A stretch of 64,000 bases of DNA. Origin: Clostridiales bacterium. Lineage in GTDB: Bacteria; Bacillota; Clostridia; Christensenellales; Aristaeellaceae. The stretch spans positions 79,945-143,944 of the forward strand of contig JAHZHZ010000005.1 of assembly GCA_019419995.1 (NCBI GenBank), in the 5' to 3' direction. The position numbers and the translations under genes were made by a program. Below are positions 17,575 to 26,876 of the stretch, in pieces; the first letter of the stretch is position 1, and each line of letters opens with the position of its first letter. The notes below the pieces were generated by a model, which ran no database searches, was not told where the DNA came from, and worked only from the letters and a program-made list of their open reading frames with translations.

Positions 17575-18588
17575 ATGAAAGGCTTGTACGGCAGAAGAGG
17601 ATTTGCCCTGAAACTGTGTGGACGAGAGGACATTCCTGTAACGGGCCATATGGTACGCATTCAGGTGCAGGCCTGCGGAGTTTGTGGAACAGATTTGCAC
17701 TTTCTGCGGGATGTGGAGCAATGGACGCCGCTGGGACATGAAATTTCTGCTGTCGTTGTGGAAATTGGGTCGGAAGTGACGAGGGTCAAACCGGGGGATA
17801 GCGTAATTTGTGAAGACGTATCCATGTGTGGAGCGTGTAAGTTCTGCAAAACAGGGCAGGAACGCCTCTGCCGGAATGGATATACGTTGCAGAATCAGCC
17901 CGGTATGTCGGATGAGCTGGTTGTTCATGAGAATATGCTCAATGTCTTTGAAGGCATAGATCCCGTAACAGCATCCATGGTGGAGCCTTTAGCGGTGGCC
18001 ATTCGAGGAGTGAACAAACTTAAACTCAGGCCGTTTGCATCCTTGGCCATCTTTGGCATGGGTGCGATAGGCTTACTTACCTGCGCATATGCGCGCAGCA
18101 TGGGGGCGGGACGCATCGCAATGTTTGCCCGGAATGCCTCCAGCCTCCGCAACCGAGCGGCGGAAGCTGCAGCGGGTGATCTGGGCGCGGACGAGGTCTA
18201 TTATTCTTGTAGTGGAGACTATCTGGAAAATGCTCTGAAAAAAGGAACGTTTGACGCGGCGGTGGTGGCGGCGCCGCCTGCTTTGTGTGCAGATGCCATG
18301 AGACTGGTGGGCTATGGGGGCAATGTTCTGGCGATGGGAATCAGCCTTGGACGAGAGAATGCCGTAGAGCTGAATGTAAGTGAGATGGTGCTTAACAAAA
18401 AGCAGTTGCTGACTTCTCTGGCGGAACCGGCGGTCAATTTTCCGCTTTCAATTGAGATGATACGCTCCGGTCGGATAGATGCAGGTCGCATCATTACCCA
18501 TAGGCTTCCTCTGGAAGGCGCAGAGGAACTCAGCCAGCTGTACGCAGAGGATGCCCCGGCCATAAAGACAGTGATTATTTGTTCCTGA
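17575..18588 (+). CDS. Zinc-dependent medium-chain dehydrogenase (sorbitol dehydrogenase-like)
   Basis: A 337-residue MDR-family NAD(P)-dependent polyol or alcohol dehydrogenase. The catalytic zinc motif is CGVCGTDLHF with GHE about 25 residues later. The structural zinc cysteines are MCGACKFCKTGQERLC and the Rossmann segment is IFGMGAIGLLTC. Upstream in-frame ATGs exist at 17539, but the ATG at 17575 follows AAAGGAAT at good distance and starts at the family N-terminus. It leads a nine-gene operon that includes a ribose-type transporter, suggesting oxidation of an imported polyol or sugar derivative. Confidence 0.88.
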   Translation: MKGLYGRRGFALKLCGREDIPVTGHMVRIQVQACGVCGTDLHFLRDVEQWTPLGHEISAVVVEIGSEVTRVKPGDSVICEDVSMCGACKFCKTGQERLCRNGYTLQNQPGMSDELVVHENMLNVFEGIDPVTASMVEPLAVAIRGVNKLKLRPFASLAIFGMGAIGLLTCAYARSMGAGRIAMFARNASSLRNRAAEAAAGDLGADEVYYSCSGDYLENALKKGTFDAAVVAAPPALCADAMRLVGYGGNVLAMGISLGRENAVELNVSEMVLNKKQLLTSLAEPAVNFPLSIEMIRSGRIDAGRIITHRLPLEGAEELSQLYAEDAPAIKTVIICS

Positions 18589-18619
18589 TGTGCTTTCAAA
18601 ACGAAAGGAGAATTGCTGT

Positions 18620-19966
18620 ATGGAAACCTGGATGCAAAAGGCGGAAAAGGTGGAAAAAATCCTTGCCCGTGCGCCGAAATTTGACAAAAATCTGCGCGTG
18701 GAAGAAAGCGAGTTCCGCGGCAGACAGCAGGCTCTGATAGCTAAGTTGGAAGAAGCTGGCATTGACTGCGCCATCGTCTATTCCGACGAGCACTATTGCG
18801 GCGACGTTCCCTATTTGGGAGGATGTGTCAATATTGCTATCGAACCCATTGCCGGCGTGCTGGGGAAGAACGGCTTTCACATTCTGGCGGGGTTGGAGGG
18901 CGGATATGTAGCCGAACAGCTATCCTATCGATCCGGCTGCTCGATCCACAAGGTGGAAATGTTGAAACTGGCGGATGAGGAGTATCCCATCGATGCCGAG
19001 CGCGTGGAAGACGTGCTGGTGGAGGCCTGCGGCCGCATGCCGGAGAAGATTGGTATTTTTACGCCTCGGGAAGTTCTTCCGGTGAGCGTATACGAATATT
19101 TTGCCTCCATCGTGGGTGCTCAGAATATGATCGACTGTCAGGAAATCTATTATAAGCAGAAATACATCAAATCCGATCGGGAAATGGAACTGACTCGCCA
19201 GGCGGCGCGCATGTGCGACGTCATGCTGGAGGGCATGCTGGCGGTTATGGAACCGGGAATGTTGGAAACGGAAGTGGCTGCCTGGGGCTACCTGATCGGG
19301 CAGCAGATTGGTGCAGAGGGCTTTGGCTTCGATGTGATGGTAACTTCCGGGGAAGCCAACCGTTCGCTGATCGGCAAGGCGCTCAACCGCGTGATTGAGG
19401 AGGGGGATTACGTGCATCTGGGAGTTGCGCCCAAGTGCGACGGGCTTACCGCCTGTGAACGCTGCACGGTGATAGCTACGTTGGATCCCTCTAAAATTAC
19501 GGATGATCAGAAATACTGGATTCAATTTGTAGAGGGTGCATATCAGACGGGTCTGGACGCCTATCGCAGGGTCAGTCAGGACAACCTGCCTGCCAAATTG
19601 CAGGAACAGGCGCTGTGCGATTATTTTAAGGCACATGAAGAGGAAGTTTGCCAGCGCATCGGGAAGAAGATCGACTTTGTGCGCCAGAAGCCTTATACAG
19701 GAACGCACAACGGAGGCTACACCGAATGCCAGGAATTTTATGGGGCAATTACACTCAATTCTGAGGAACCACTGGGCAAGCAGATCGTCACCATGTTGGA
19801 CGTGGCGGTGCGCGGAGTGGGAAACATGTGGAACGATGTGATCATCCCCGGCATGGATTATGTGCTGGTGGAAAAGACGTTGGGCAAATTCGGGAAACGT
19901 GTGGATGTTCTCAACGAACTGCCGGTCAATCTTCAGGCGTATGTAGGTCGCGTGATTGAGAAATAA
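18620..19966 (+). CDS. M24 family pita-bread-fold protein, creatinase/Xaa-Pro peptidase-like
   Basis: A 448-residue protein with a creatinase-type N-terminal domain (about 30-170) and an M24 pita-bread domain. The five metal ligands of aminopeptidase P are not conserved. The 'D.G' position reads VHLGVAPKC, the 'sD.tRT' position reads ACERCT and the late Glu regions read TMLDVAV and WNDVIIPG. A histidine in TGTHNGGYTECQE remains. Creatinase itself is a metal-free member, so a C-N hydrolase acting on a small non-peptide amide is possible. The ATG at 18620 follows AAAGGAG. It is co-transcribed with a PIG-L deacetylase 13 bp downstream, and a second member lies at 24426. Confidence 0.82.
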   Translation: METWMQKAEKVEKILARAPKFDKNLRVEESEFRGRQQALIAKLEEAGIDCAIVYSDEHYCGDVPYLGGCVNIAIEPIAGVLGKNGFHILAGLEGGYVAEQLSYRSGCSIHKVEMLKLADEEYPIDAERVEDVLVEACGRMPEKIGIFTPREVLPVSVYEYFASIVGAQNMIDCQEIYYKQKYIKSDREMELTRQAARMCDVMLEGMLAVMEPGMLETEVAAWGYLIGQQIGAEGFGFDVMVTSGEANRSLIGKALNRVIEEGDYVHLGVAPKCDGLTACERCTVIATLDPSKITDDQKYWIQFVEGAYQTGLDAYRRVSQDNLPAKLQEQALCDYFKAHEEEVCQRIGKKIDFVRQKPYTGTHNGGYTECQEFYGAITLNSEEPLGKQIVTMLDVAVRGVGNMWNDVIIPGMDYVLVEKTLGKFGKRVDVLNELPVNLQAYVGRVIEK

Positions 19967-19979
19967 AGGAGCGAAAAAG

Positions 19980-20687
19980 ATGAATGTACTGGCGATAGGA
20001 TGTCATCCGGACGATCTGGAAGTCAGCTGCTATGGTACGCTGGCAAAATATGTGAAATTGGGGCACAACGTGTCGGTCTGCCACGTGGCCAACGGAAATT
20101 TGGGACATGTGGAAATTTATCAGGACGAGTTACGAGCCATGCGCTTTGAGGAAGCGGAAAATGCGGCGAAAGTCATCGGCGCCAAGCATTACAGCGTAGA
20201 TGCAAACGATCTGTATGTTACGGCAGAGGACGATGCTCTCATCAGGCGTCTGGCGGAAGTGGTGCGTCAGGCGCAGCCGGATCTCATCATTACCCACTAC
20301 GATCACGACTATATGAACGATCATATGCAGACCTATTATGCGGCGCTGCGGGCATCCTTTGGCGCTAGTCTGCCGCACTATGATTTGGAGGCCACCACGC
20401 CCTGCGCTCCGGTGTGTCCTATCTATCACATGGACCCGGTGGCTGGGACAGGTTTTATTCCCACGGAATACGTGGATATTACCGATACCATCGATCTCAA
20501 ACTGGAGGCGCTGGCGTGCCACAAATCGCAGATTGACTGGATGCGCGATCATGACCATATTGATTTTCTGGAGTTTGTGCGAACCTGTTCGCGGGTTCGT
20601 GGCTTTCAGAGCGGAGTGGACTACGCTGAGGGCTTCCGTCCCAATCTGAACTATTTGCGCATGACCACCAAGCGCTTGTTGCCGTAA
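19980..20687 (+). CDS. PIG-L/LmbE family N-deacetylase
   Basis: A 235-residue zinc-dependent deacetylase-like protein. The N-terminal GCHPDDLEVSC carries the HPDD metal and base motif, and HYDHDYMNDH supplies the second metal region. PIG-L proteins remove acetyl or acyl groups from N-acetylglucosaminyl conjugates (GlcNAc-PI, GlcNAc-malate, mycothiol precursors, antibiotics). The ATG at 19980 follows AAAGGAG; an earlier in-frame ATG overlaps the previous gene and lacks a site. In an import operon with dehydrogenases and M20/M24 hydrolases it more likely deacylates an imported amino-sugar conjugate than builds a thiol. No bacillithiol or mycothiol biosynthesis partners are nearby. Confidence 0.9.
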   Translation: MNVLAIGCHPDDLEVSCYGTLAKYVKLGHNVSVCHVANGNLGHVEIYQDELRAMRFEEAENAAKVIGAKHYSVDANDLYVTAEDDALIRRLAEVVRQAQPDLIITHYDHDYMNDHMQTYYAALRASFGASLPHYDLEATTPCAPVCPIYHMDPVAGTGFIPTEYVDITDTIDLKLEALACHKSQIDWMRDHDHIDFLEFVRTCSRVRGFQSGVDYAEGFRPNLNYLRMTTKRLLP

Positions 20688-20758
20688 AGAGCTATTGCGC
20701 TGTGGGAGATACAGCGAAATAGAACTGCACTACTACTATTGAAAGGATCGATGCCCAT

Positions 20759-21766
20759 ATGAGTCAGACAGCCCTTCCGAAAAATGGCGGCCTTGGATCG
20801 CGGATAGCCAAATTTACCAAGAGCTATGCGATTATTGTGGCAATTTTGTTGCTGATGGTCGTCTACAGCATCGGCTCTCAGCTGATGTTTGGCGCACAGT
20901 ATTTCTTTACATGGACCAATTTGCGCAATATTCTCAATCAGAGCGTGACACTGGCCATCGTTTGCGCTGGACAGGCTTTGATTGTGACGACCGGACAATT
21001 TGACCTGTCCATTGGCCAAAATGTGTGCTTTACCAGCTGCGTCATGGCCTGGCTGATCAAATTTGGCGGATGGAATCCGTGGTTGGCGCTGCTGGCGACT
21101 CTGGCGTCCGGCGCGCTGGTGGGCGCGTGCAATGGCGCATTGATCTCCTATTGTGGCATTCCCAACTTTATTGTGACGCTGGGTTTCCAGATGATCTGCA
21201 AGGGTTCGGCGAAGATCATCACCAACGCCTCGCCGATTCCTGGCATGCCGGAAGAAATTCAGTTCTTTGGTCGCGGTTACATCGGGCCGCAGAACGGATG
21301 GGGTATCCCTGTGAGCGTGGTGATCATGGTTGTTTTATTCGTAATTGCGATGTTTATCACCAATCACACCCGCTTTGGGCGTAGTCTCTATGCCATTGGT
21401 GGCGGAGAGGAAGCAGCTTATTTTGCGGGCATTGACGTAAAAAAATATCGCTTCCTGGTGTACACCATCGCCGGTGCGCTGTGCGGATTCTCCAGTATTA
21501 TTCTGGTTACCCGCTTGGACTCCGCCGCATTGACCAACGGCAACCTCTATGAGTTTGACGCTATGATTTCCTGCATCTTGGGCGGTATATCACTGGCGGG
21601 CGGTCGTGGCAAGATTGTTCAGGCACTCTTTGGAGCGCTGTTCCTGACGCTGTTCTTCAACGGCATGACAATGATGAACGTCAACCCCTTTGTTCAGGAC
21701 GTTCTCAAGGGCGTGGTCATGGTCGGCGCAGTGGCGCTGGACGTGGTGCGTAACCGCCGCCGATAA
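20759..21766 (+). CDS. Ribose-type (CUT2) ABC transporter permease
   Basis: A 335-residue multi-helix membrane protein of the RbsC family, with the motif GQFDLSIGQNVCFTSCVMAW after the third helix and the C-terminal CILGGISLAGGRGKIVQALFG that recurs in the family. It follows GAAAGGAT and precedes the ATPase gene by a few bases. With the ATPase and binding-protein genes downstream it makes a complete CUT2 importer. Confidence 0.93.
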   Translation: MSQTALPKNGGLGSRIAKFTKSYAIIVAILLLMVVYSIGSQLMFGAQYFFTWTNLRNILNQSVTLAIVCAGQALIVTTGQFDLSIGQNVCFTSCVMAWLIKFGGWNPWLALLATLASGALVGACNGALISYCGIPNFIVTLGFQMICKGSAKIITNASPIPGMPEEIQFFGRGYIGPQNGWGIPVSVVIMVVLFVIAMFITNHTRFGRSLYAIGGGEEAAYFAGIDVKKYRFLVYTIAGALCGFSSIILVTRLDSAALTNGNLYEFDAMISCILGGISLAGGRGKIVQALFGALFLTLFFNGMTMMNVNPFVQDVLKGVVMVGAVALDVVRNRRR

Positions 21767-21780
21767 GGGGGGAGTTGAGC

Positions 21781-23259
21781 TTGAGCGATATCATCCTTGA
21801 ACTTCGAGGTATATGCAAGCATTTCCCTGGCGTGAAGGCGCTGGACAACGTTTCTTTTTCCATAGAACGGGGTACGGTGCATGCTTTGGTGGGGGAAAAT
21901 GGCGCAGGTAAATCCACGTTGATCAAAGTGCTGGCAGGTATTTACCAGCCCGATGCAGGCGAGATGCTCTTTGACGGCAAGGCCAGACACTTTAAAACGC
22001 CCAATGAATCCCAGGCTGCTGGGGTTAGCGTGGTGCATCAGGAAATCAAGCTCTCGGAAACGCTTTCCGTTGCGGAGAACGTATTTCTTGGGAATCTGAT
22101 TTATAAGGGCATACGGGTAGATTGGCGGGCCATGCAGGTCAAAGCGGATAAAATGTTGCGCCAGCTGGGCCTGGCGCTGGATGTCAACGCTGTAGTGAGT
22201 GATTTGTCGGTGGCGCAGAAGCAGATGGTGGAAATCTGCAAGGCCATTAACCGCAACTGCCGCCTGCTGATCATGGATGAACCTTCAGCCACGCTGACGG
22301 AAAAGGAACAGAAGGTCATGTTCCAGACGGTCAAAAAGCTGCGGGAGCAGGGAATGACCATCATCTATATCTCTCACCGGCTGGACGAGATCTTTGACCT
22401 GGCAGACAATGTTACCGTGCTGCGCGACGGCTGTCACATCAAGACGCTGCCCGTTAAGGATGTGAGCCGGCATGATTTGGTGACCATGATGGTGGGCCGG
22501 GAAGTTGTCAACGAATATCCGAAGGAAAAAATTGAATTGGGCGATACGGTGTTGGAGGTTAAAAACATCGTGCGCAAGGACGTACTCAAGGACATTTCCT
22601 TTACGCTACGCAAGGGAGAGGTGCTTGGGATAGCCGGACTGGTGGGCGCAGGGCGTACGGAGCTTGCCCGGGCCATTCTGGGGATTGACAAAATTGACAG
22701 CGGTGAGATCTATCTTAACGGGAAAAAAGTGGCTATCCCCAATTTCCGTGAGGCGATCAAAAAAGGATTTGCTCTGGTTCCTGAGGACAGAAAAAAGCAG
22801 GGGCTGGTTCAGTTGCTGACCGTGTGCAGGAATATTTGCATGGTCAATATGGACGCCGTCTCCAAGGGCGTAGTGATCAGCGAAGCTAAAGAACGGGCGA
22901 GAGCTCTGGAGTACATCGGACGGCTGGATATTGCCACCCCCTCTGAGGAAACGGAGGTACAGTATCTTTCCGGCGGCAATCAGCAGAAGGTGGTCATCGC
23001 CAAGTGGCTGTTGCAGGATGCCAACATCATTATCCTCGATGAACCTACCCGGGGCATTGACGTAGGAGCCAAGAGCGAAATCTATCTGCTGATAAATGAA
23101 CTGGTGAAATCCGGCAAGTCAGTTATCATGATTTCTTCCGAAATTCCGGAAATTGTGGGTATGTCGGACCGGGTGATGGTGATGCACGAGGGACGGAAGG
23201 TGGGCGAATTGACGATGGAGGAAGTTTCGCCCGAGGCTATTATGGCGCTTTGCGTCTGA
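21781..23259 (+). CDS. Ribose-type (CUT2) ABC transporter ATPase with two nucleotide-binding domains
   Basis: A 492-residue RbsA/MglA-like protein. The first domain has Walker A GENGAGKSTLIKVL, the signature LSVAQKQMVEI and Walker B LLIMDEPSATLTEKE. The second has the degenerate loop GLVGAGRTELARAILG, LSGGNQQKVVIAKWL and IIILDEPTRGID. No ATG is available. TTG codons occur at 21775 and 21781, and AAGGGGGGAG at 21765-21774 is better spaced for 21781. The tandem domains replace the two separate ATPases of other transporters. Confidence 0.93.
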   Translation: MSDIILELRGICKHFPGVKALDNVSFSIERGTVHALVGENGAGKSTLIKVLAGIYQPDAGEMLFDGKARHFKTPNESQAAGVSVVHQEIKLSETLSVAENVFLGNLIYKGIRVDWRAMQVKADKMLRQLGLALDVNAVVSDLSVAQKQMVEICKAINRNCRLLIMDEPSATLTEKEQKVMFQTVKKLREQGMTIIYISHRLDEIFDLADNVTVLRDGCHIKTLPVKDVSRHDLVTMMVGREVVNEYPKEKIELGDTVLEVKNIVRKDVLKDISFTLRKGEVLGIAGLVGAGRTELARAILGIDKIDSGEIYLNGKKVAIPNFREAIKKGFALVPEDRKKQGLVQLLTVCRNICMVNMDAVSKGVVISEAKERARALEYIGRLDIATPSEETEVQYLSGGNQQKVVIAKWLLQDANIIILDEPTRGIDVGAKSEIYLLINELVKSGKSVIMISSEIPEIVGMSDRVMVMHEGRKVGELTMEEVSPEAIMALCV

Positions 23260-23382
23260 TAATGAAGAAACGCAGGTCTTGGCGTTTCGATGGAGGAATC
23301 CGGGTGGATTGGAATCTTCCCGGACCATGACAACATGATCCTATGCCGCGGGTGCGGTAAAATAGATTAGGAGGTACTGTTC

Positions 23383-24342
23383 ATGAGAAAGAGCCTGGTG
23401 TCATTGCTTTTGGCCGTTGTATTGCTGACATGCTTCTGCATGCCCACAATGGCGGAAACTGAAGAACCCCTCAAGATTGCCGTTGCGCACATTACGATGT
23501 ACGACGAGTGGTGCAAATCCGTTTATGACGAGTTCGTGGCACAGTGCGATGCGCTGGGCTGGGAAGTGACCATTGCCGATGGCAACCTGAATGCTGAAAC
23601 CCAACAGAAGCAGGTGGAAGACTTCATCGCTCAGGGTGACTACGATGCCATTTGCATCGACCCCGTCAATTCCGACGGCATCATCCCCACGCTGGAGCAG
23701 GCGGGCGAGGCTGGAATTCCCGTATTCGCGTTTGATAGCGGCACTGCGTACGAAGATCTGATCACTCACGTGGCTTGGGATCATGCAGAGACTGGCAAAT
23801 TGACGGCCGAGTGGGTGGCGGATTACGCCAATGAAAATCTGGGCGGCAAGGTGCGCGTAGGCGTGCTGGCCATGCTCAATGCCGTGCATACGCAGGTTCG
23901 TTCTGAAGCTTTCGTGGCTACGCTGGAAGAATTGCTTGGCGCTGAGAATGTAACCTGGGTGTTCAATCAGGACTTTGGTGAGACCCGTGAGTCTGCCGCT
24001 AATATTGTAACCAACAATATCATGAAGCCCATCGATGTCATCTGGGGTGCTGTGGATAATGCCGCCATCGGTGCGACCACCGCTCTGGAGCAGAATGGTG
24101 CCACCGGAACGATCGTTGTTTCCGCAGGCGGCTGGGGTGCGGAGCCCTTTGGCCTGATTAACAGCGGAAATCCCTATTACAAGATGTGCATCGGCGTCTC
24201 TGCAGCCAACATTGTCAGCATGACCCTCGATTCCATTGCCCGCTACTTTGCTGGCGAAGAAATTGAGAAGTCTCAGTATATTGAACTGGCTGTGATCGAT
24301 GCCAACAACATCGCCGACTATATGAAGTATGTTGAGGCCTAA
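23383..24342 (+). CDS. Sugar ABC transporter substrate-binding protein (Peripla_BP_4)
   Basis: A 319-residue RbsB-like binding protein with a Sec signal peptide (MRKSLVSLLLAVVLLTCFC, cleavage likely after TMA) and no acceptable lipobox. The first lobe begins LKIAVAHITMYDEWCKSVYDEF, with the family's DAICIDPVNSDGIIPTLEQA and VFAFDSGT. It is separated from the ATPase gene by about 120 bp and followed by a hairpin. A linked deacetylase and two nagB genes nearby make an amino-sugar-containing ligand plausible, but no ligand can be read directly. Confidence 0.92.
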   Translation: MRKSLVSLLLAVVLLTCFCMPTMAETEEPLKIAVAHITMYDEWCKSVYDEFVAQCDALGWEVTIADGNLNAETQQKQVEDFIAQGDYDAICIDPVNSDGIIPTLEQAGEAGIPVFAFDSGTAYEDLITHVAWDHAETGKLTAEWVADYANENLGGKVRVGVLAMLNAVHTQVRSEAFVATLEELLGAENVTWVFNQDFGETRESAANIVTNNIMKPIDVIWGAVDNAAIGATTALEQNGATGTIVVSAGGWGAEPFGLINSGNPYYKMCIGVSAANIVSMTLDSIARYFAGEEIEKSQYIELAVIDANNIADYMKYVEA

Positions 24343-24355
24343 GGCCTGATCATTG

Positions 24356-24391
24356 CCGGGAGAATCGCTATCCGGTTCTCCCGGATTTCTT
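24356..24391 (+). terminator. Weak terminator or intercistronic hairpin after the binding-protein gene
   Basis: A 9-bp stem CCGGGAGAA (24356-24364) / TTCTCCCGG (24376-24384) with an 11-nt loop, followed by ATTTCTT. The short T-rich tail suggests partial termination, which would leave the upstream binding-protein mRNA in excess over the M24/M20/oxidoreductase genes. Confidence 0.6.
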
Positions 24392-24425
24392 ACAATAATT
24401 ACTAAAGTGGGAGGACTAATTAACA

Positions 24426-25607
24426 GTGAGTAAACAAATTATGCAATTGCCCCGCAGTGAATATGATCAGCGCATAGCGAAGGTTCAAGAGAGGATGCGT
24501 GAAGCAGGCATTGACTTGCTGGTGGCGCATGCCTGTGAGTGCGAATCTGCAACTGTGCGCTATTTGACGAATTTCTGGGCCGTATTTGATTTTGTCGGCG
24601 TTCTCGTGCCGGCACAGGGAAAGGCTATTTTGCTGACTGGTGGTCCGGAATCCTATGATTTTGCGGTGAAATTTGCGCAGATCGACGATGTGCGGGTACA
24701 TCCCATGTATGTGGAAACCTGTGCACCCGAATGGGATAAGCCCACCAATCCCTGGAATTATTCCATGATTCTGGATGAATTGCGCAAAGAGATGCCCATT
24801 CGCAAGATTGGCATAGCCAATGTGAATACCATACCCCATGTAATTTATGCGGACATTGAAAAGGGTGCTCGTGGGGCAGTGATCGTACCAGCGGAGGATA
24901 TCATTTTAGATCTGCGTGCGTATAAGTCGGAAGGAGAAATCGCACTTTTAAAGGAAGGGTATCGCATCACTGAGGAAGCCCTGAAAAAAACTGTGGAACT
25001 GATTCGCCCCGGCGTGCGGGAGCGTGAATTGCTGTCCCACTGGAAGGCGCTCTCTTTTGAGATGGGAGCGGAAGGCTTTGGCTATCCCTGCTGGGTAACT
25101 GGCGGACCTTCCACCTATCAGAGCCTATGCAAATCCACCGAACGGGAAATCGGAAAAAATGAAATGGTCCAGTTTTCTGTGGGTGCGAAGTACAATGGCT
25201 ATTGTGGCAATATTGGCCGGGTAGCTGTTTTGGGAAAGCTTCCGGACAAGCACATGGATATGATCAAAATCGCCGGAGAGTGCCTGGACGAAACCATTGC
25301 GGCTATGGGTCCTGGGGTGGCTTTTGCCGAAGTGTACGATAAATTCCAGGCCAGGTTGAACAAATATGGGTTCGGTGGTCTGTCGCTCTATGGGCCTGCT
25401 CACTCCACAGGACTTCAGGAATGCGAAGCACCCTGGGTGGATAACCGCACCGGGCGTGTACTGGAACCCAACATGGTGTTCAATATTGATATCTGGATTG
25501 CAGACAATCAGTACGGTGTGCGCTTGGAGGATGGCGTGCTGATTCGGGAGCAAGGACTTGAACAACTTACGACCTGGCACCGCGATATCATTCGCATCGA
25601 CGGCTAG
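24426..25607 (+). CDS. M24 family creatinase/Xaa-Pro peptidase-like protein, second copy
   Basis: A 393-residue creatinase-type protein starting at GTG (24426) about 12 bp after GGGAGG. The N-terminal domain runs to about 150 and the pita-bread domain follows. The first two metal-ligand aspartates are replaced (QFSVGAKYNGYCGNIGR: Ser and Asn). The His region AHSTGLQECEAP, FNIDIWI and VRLEDGVLI keep some catalytic-site residues. As with the copy at 18620, this pattern suggests a metal-free, creatinase-like C-N hydrolase or a very altered peptidase. The two copies are divergent, not recent duplicates, and flank the transporter genes of one operon. Confidence 0.85.
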   Translation: MSKQIMQLPRSEYDQRIAKVQERMREAGIDLLVAHACECESATVRYLTNFWAVFDFVGVLVPAQGKAILLTGGPESYDFAVKFAQIDDVRVHPMYVETCAPEWDKPTNPWNYSMILDELRKEMPIRKIGIANVNTIPHVIYADIEKGARGAVIVPAEDIILDLRAYKSEGEIALLKEGYRITEEALKKTVELIRPGVRERELLSHWKALSFEMGAEGFGYPCWVTGGPSTYQSLCKSTEREIGKNEMVQFSVGAKYNGYCGNIGRVAVLGKLPDKHMDMIKIAGECLDETIAAMGPGVAFAEVYDKFQARLNKYGFGGLSLYGPAHSTGLQECEAPWVDNRTGRVLEPNMVFNIDIWIADNQYGVRLEDGVLIREQGLEQLTTWHRDIIRIDG

Positions 25608-25622
25608 CCAAAGGAGTAGACG

Positions 25623-26861
25623 ATGAATACGAGCAAAGTGGGCGAAAAAATGACGGCGCTGTTGGAGAGGCTGGTGCGCTGTCCCACTGAGAATCATCCG
25701 CCCCATGGCGATGAAGCTTCAGGACAGGCTGTGTTGGGCGTGGAATATGCGGGCATGGGCCTGGAGGTTCATCGCCTCTGCCCGGCGTCGCTGCCGGAAT
25801 ATCCGGATCATCCGGCGTTTCTGCCGAGAGACTTTGAAAACCGTGAGAATATCCTGGGGATCTGGCGCGGCACTGGGGGTGGCCGTTCCCTTTTGCTGAC
25901 TGGGCACATGGATGTTGCGCCCAAGGAGCCGCTGCCATGGACAGTGACACAACCTTATGAACCGCTCATCAGGGATGGACGCATGTACGGCCGGGGAACG
26001 GCAGACATGAAGGCAGGGTTGGCCTGCGCAGCGGAAGCGGTGCGGCGTTTAAAGAAAGAAGGTTTTCAACCCAAAGGGGATATTATTCTTGAGAGCGTGG
26101 TAGACGAGGAGTACGCAGGCGCCAACGGAACCGTAGCTGACCGGTTGGCGGGTTATAATGCGGACTTTGGCATCGTATTGGAGGCCAGTGGATTGAACAT
26201 TTGCCCAGCCTGTGTGGGGGGTCTGGTGGTAAATCTGCGGGTGCAGGGCGTTGCGGGCATGCCGTATACGGGCGAAGAAATCGACAATCCGGCCTATGAT
26301 ATTGCGGAGCTGATTGGCCTGGTGAAGGAATTGGGTCAACGGCGCATGGCAGAGGCGCCTCGGCCAAAGCTGTGGGAGGGTACCGTTCAGGGTGCGCAGG
26401 TAGTAATTACCAAGGTAAAGGCGGGAGAGTGCGTAGAGCATGGTCAGCTTTCGGCGCCCATAGACGCCTGGATGGAAATTGTGATGCAATCTTATCCAGG
26501 CGAGGAGGAAGAAGATCTGATGCGGGCCCTGGATAAACATGTGCGCAGGAGATATCATCATCCTGAGAAGCTGATGATCCATCGGGAGTATCGCTATTGT
26601 CGCCCTGCAGCTACCGATCCAGCTTATCCGGGAGTTCAAGTGCTGGCCGATTGTGCTGGGAAATATACTGACAGGGCTCGGGTCTGTGGGGCTATGTTTT
26701 CCTGCGATATGTTTGCTATGACAGAACTGGGAAATGTGCCGTCCGTGATCTTTGGACCCATTGGTGAGCGCCTGCATGGGCCGGATGAATGGGTGGATTT
26801 GGAAAGTATGGAAATCTGCGTAAGTGCCCTGATGGATTTTATCAGGAACTGGTGTGGATGA
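25623..26861 (+). CDS. M20 family metallohydrolase (ArgE/DapE/aminoacylase type)
   Basis: A 412-residue zinc-dependent amidohydrolase. Visible motifs: LLLTGHMDVAP (first zinc His and Asp), YGRGTADMKAGLA (bridging Asp) and ILESVVDEEYAGANG (catalytic Glu and zinc Glu), then a dimerisation lid and a C-terminal FGPIGERLHGPDEWV with the last zinc His. Family members deacylate N-acyl amino acids or cut small peptides. The ATG follows AAAGGAG by 6 bp and is 16 bp after the M24 stop. Together with PIG-L and M24 proteins it gives this operon three or four different amide-bond hydrolases. Confidence 0.9.
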   Translation: MNTSKVGEKMTALLERLVRCPTENHPPHGDEASGQAVLGVEYAGMGLEVHRLCPASLPEYPDHPAFLPRDFENRENILGIWRGTGGGRSLLLTGHMDVAPKEPLPWTVTQPYEPLIRDGRMYGRGTADMKAGLACAAEAVRRLKKEGFQPKGDIILESVVDEEYAGANGTVADRLAGYNADFGIVLEASGLNICPACVGGLVVNLRVQGVAGMPYTGEEIDNPAYDIAELIGLVKELGQRRMAEAPRPKLWEGTVQGAQVVITKVKAGECVEHGQLSAPIDAWMEIVMQSYPGEEEEDLMRALDKHVRRRYHHPEKLMIHREYRYCRPAATDPAYPGVQVLADCAGKYTDRARVCGAMFSCDMFAMTELGNVPSVIFGPIGERLHGPDEWVDLESMEICVSALMDFIRNWCG

Positions 26862-26876
26862 GAGTGGAGGTGTACA

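Noticed and set aside
19980..20687. Bacillithiol or mycothiol biosynthesis via the PIG-L protein
   Set aside because: No glycosyltransferase, cysteine ligase or acetyltransferase partners are present; the context is import and breakdown.
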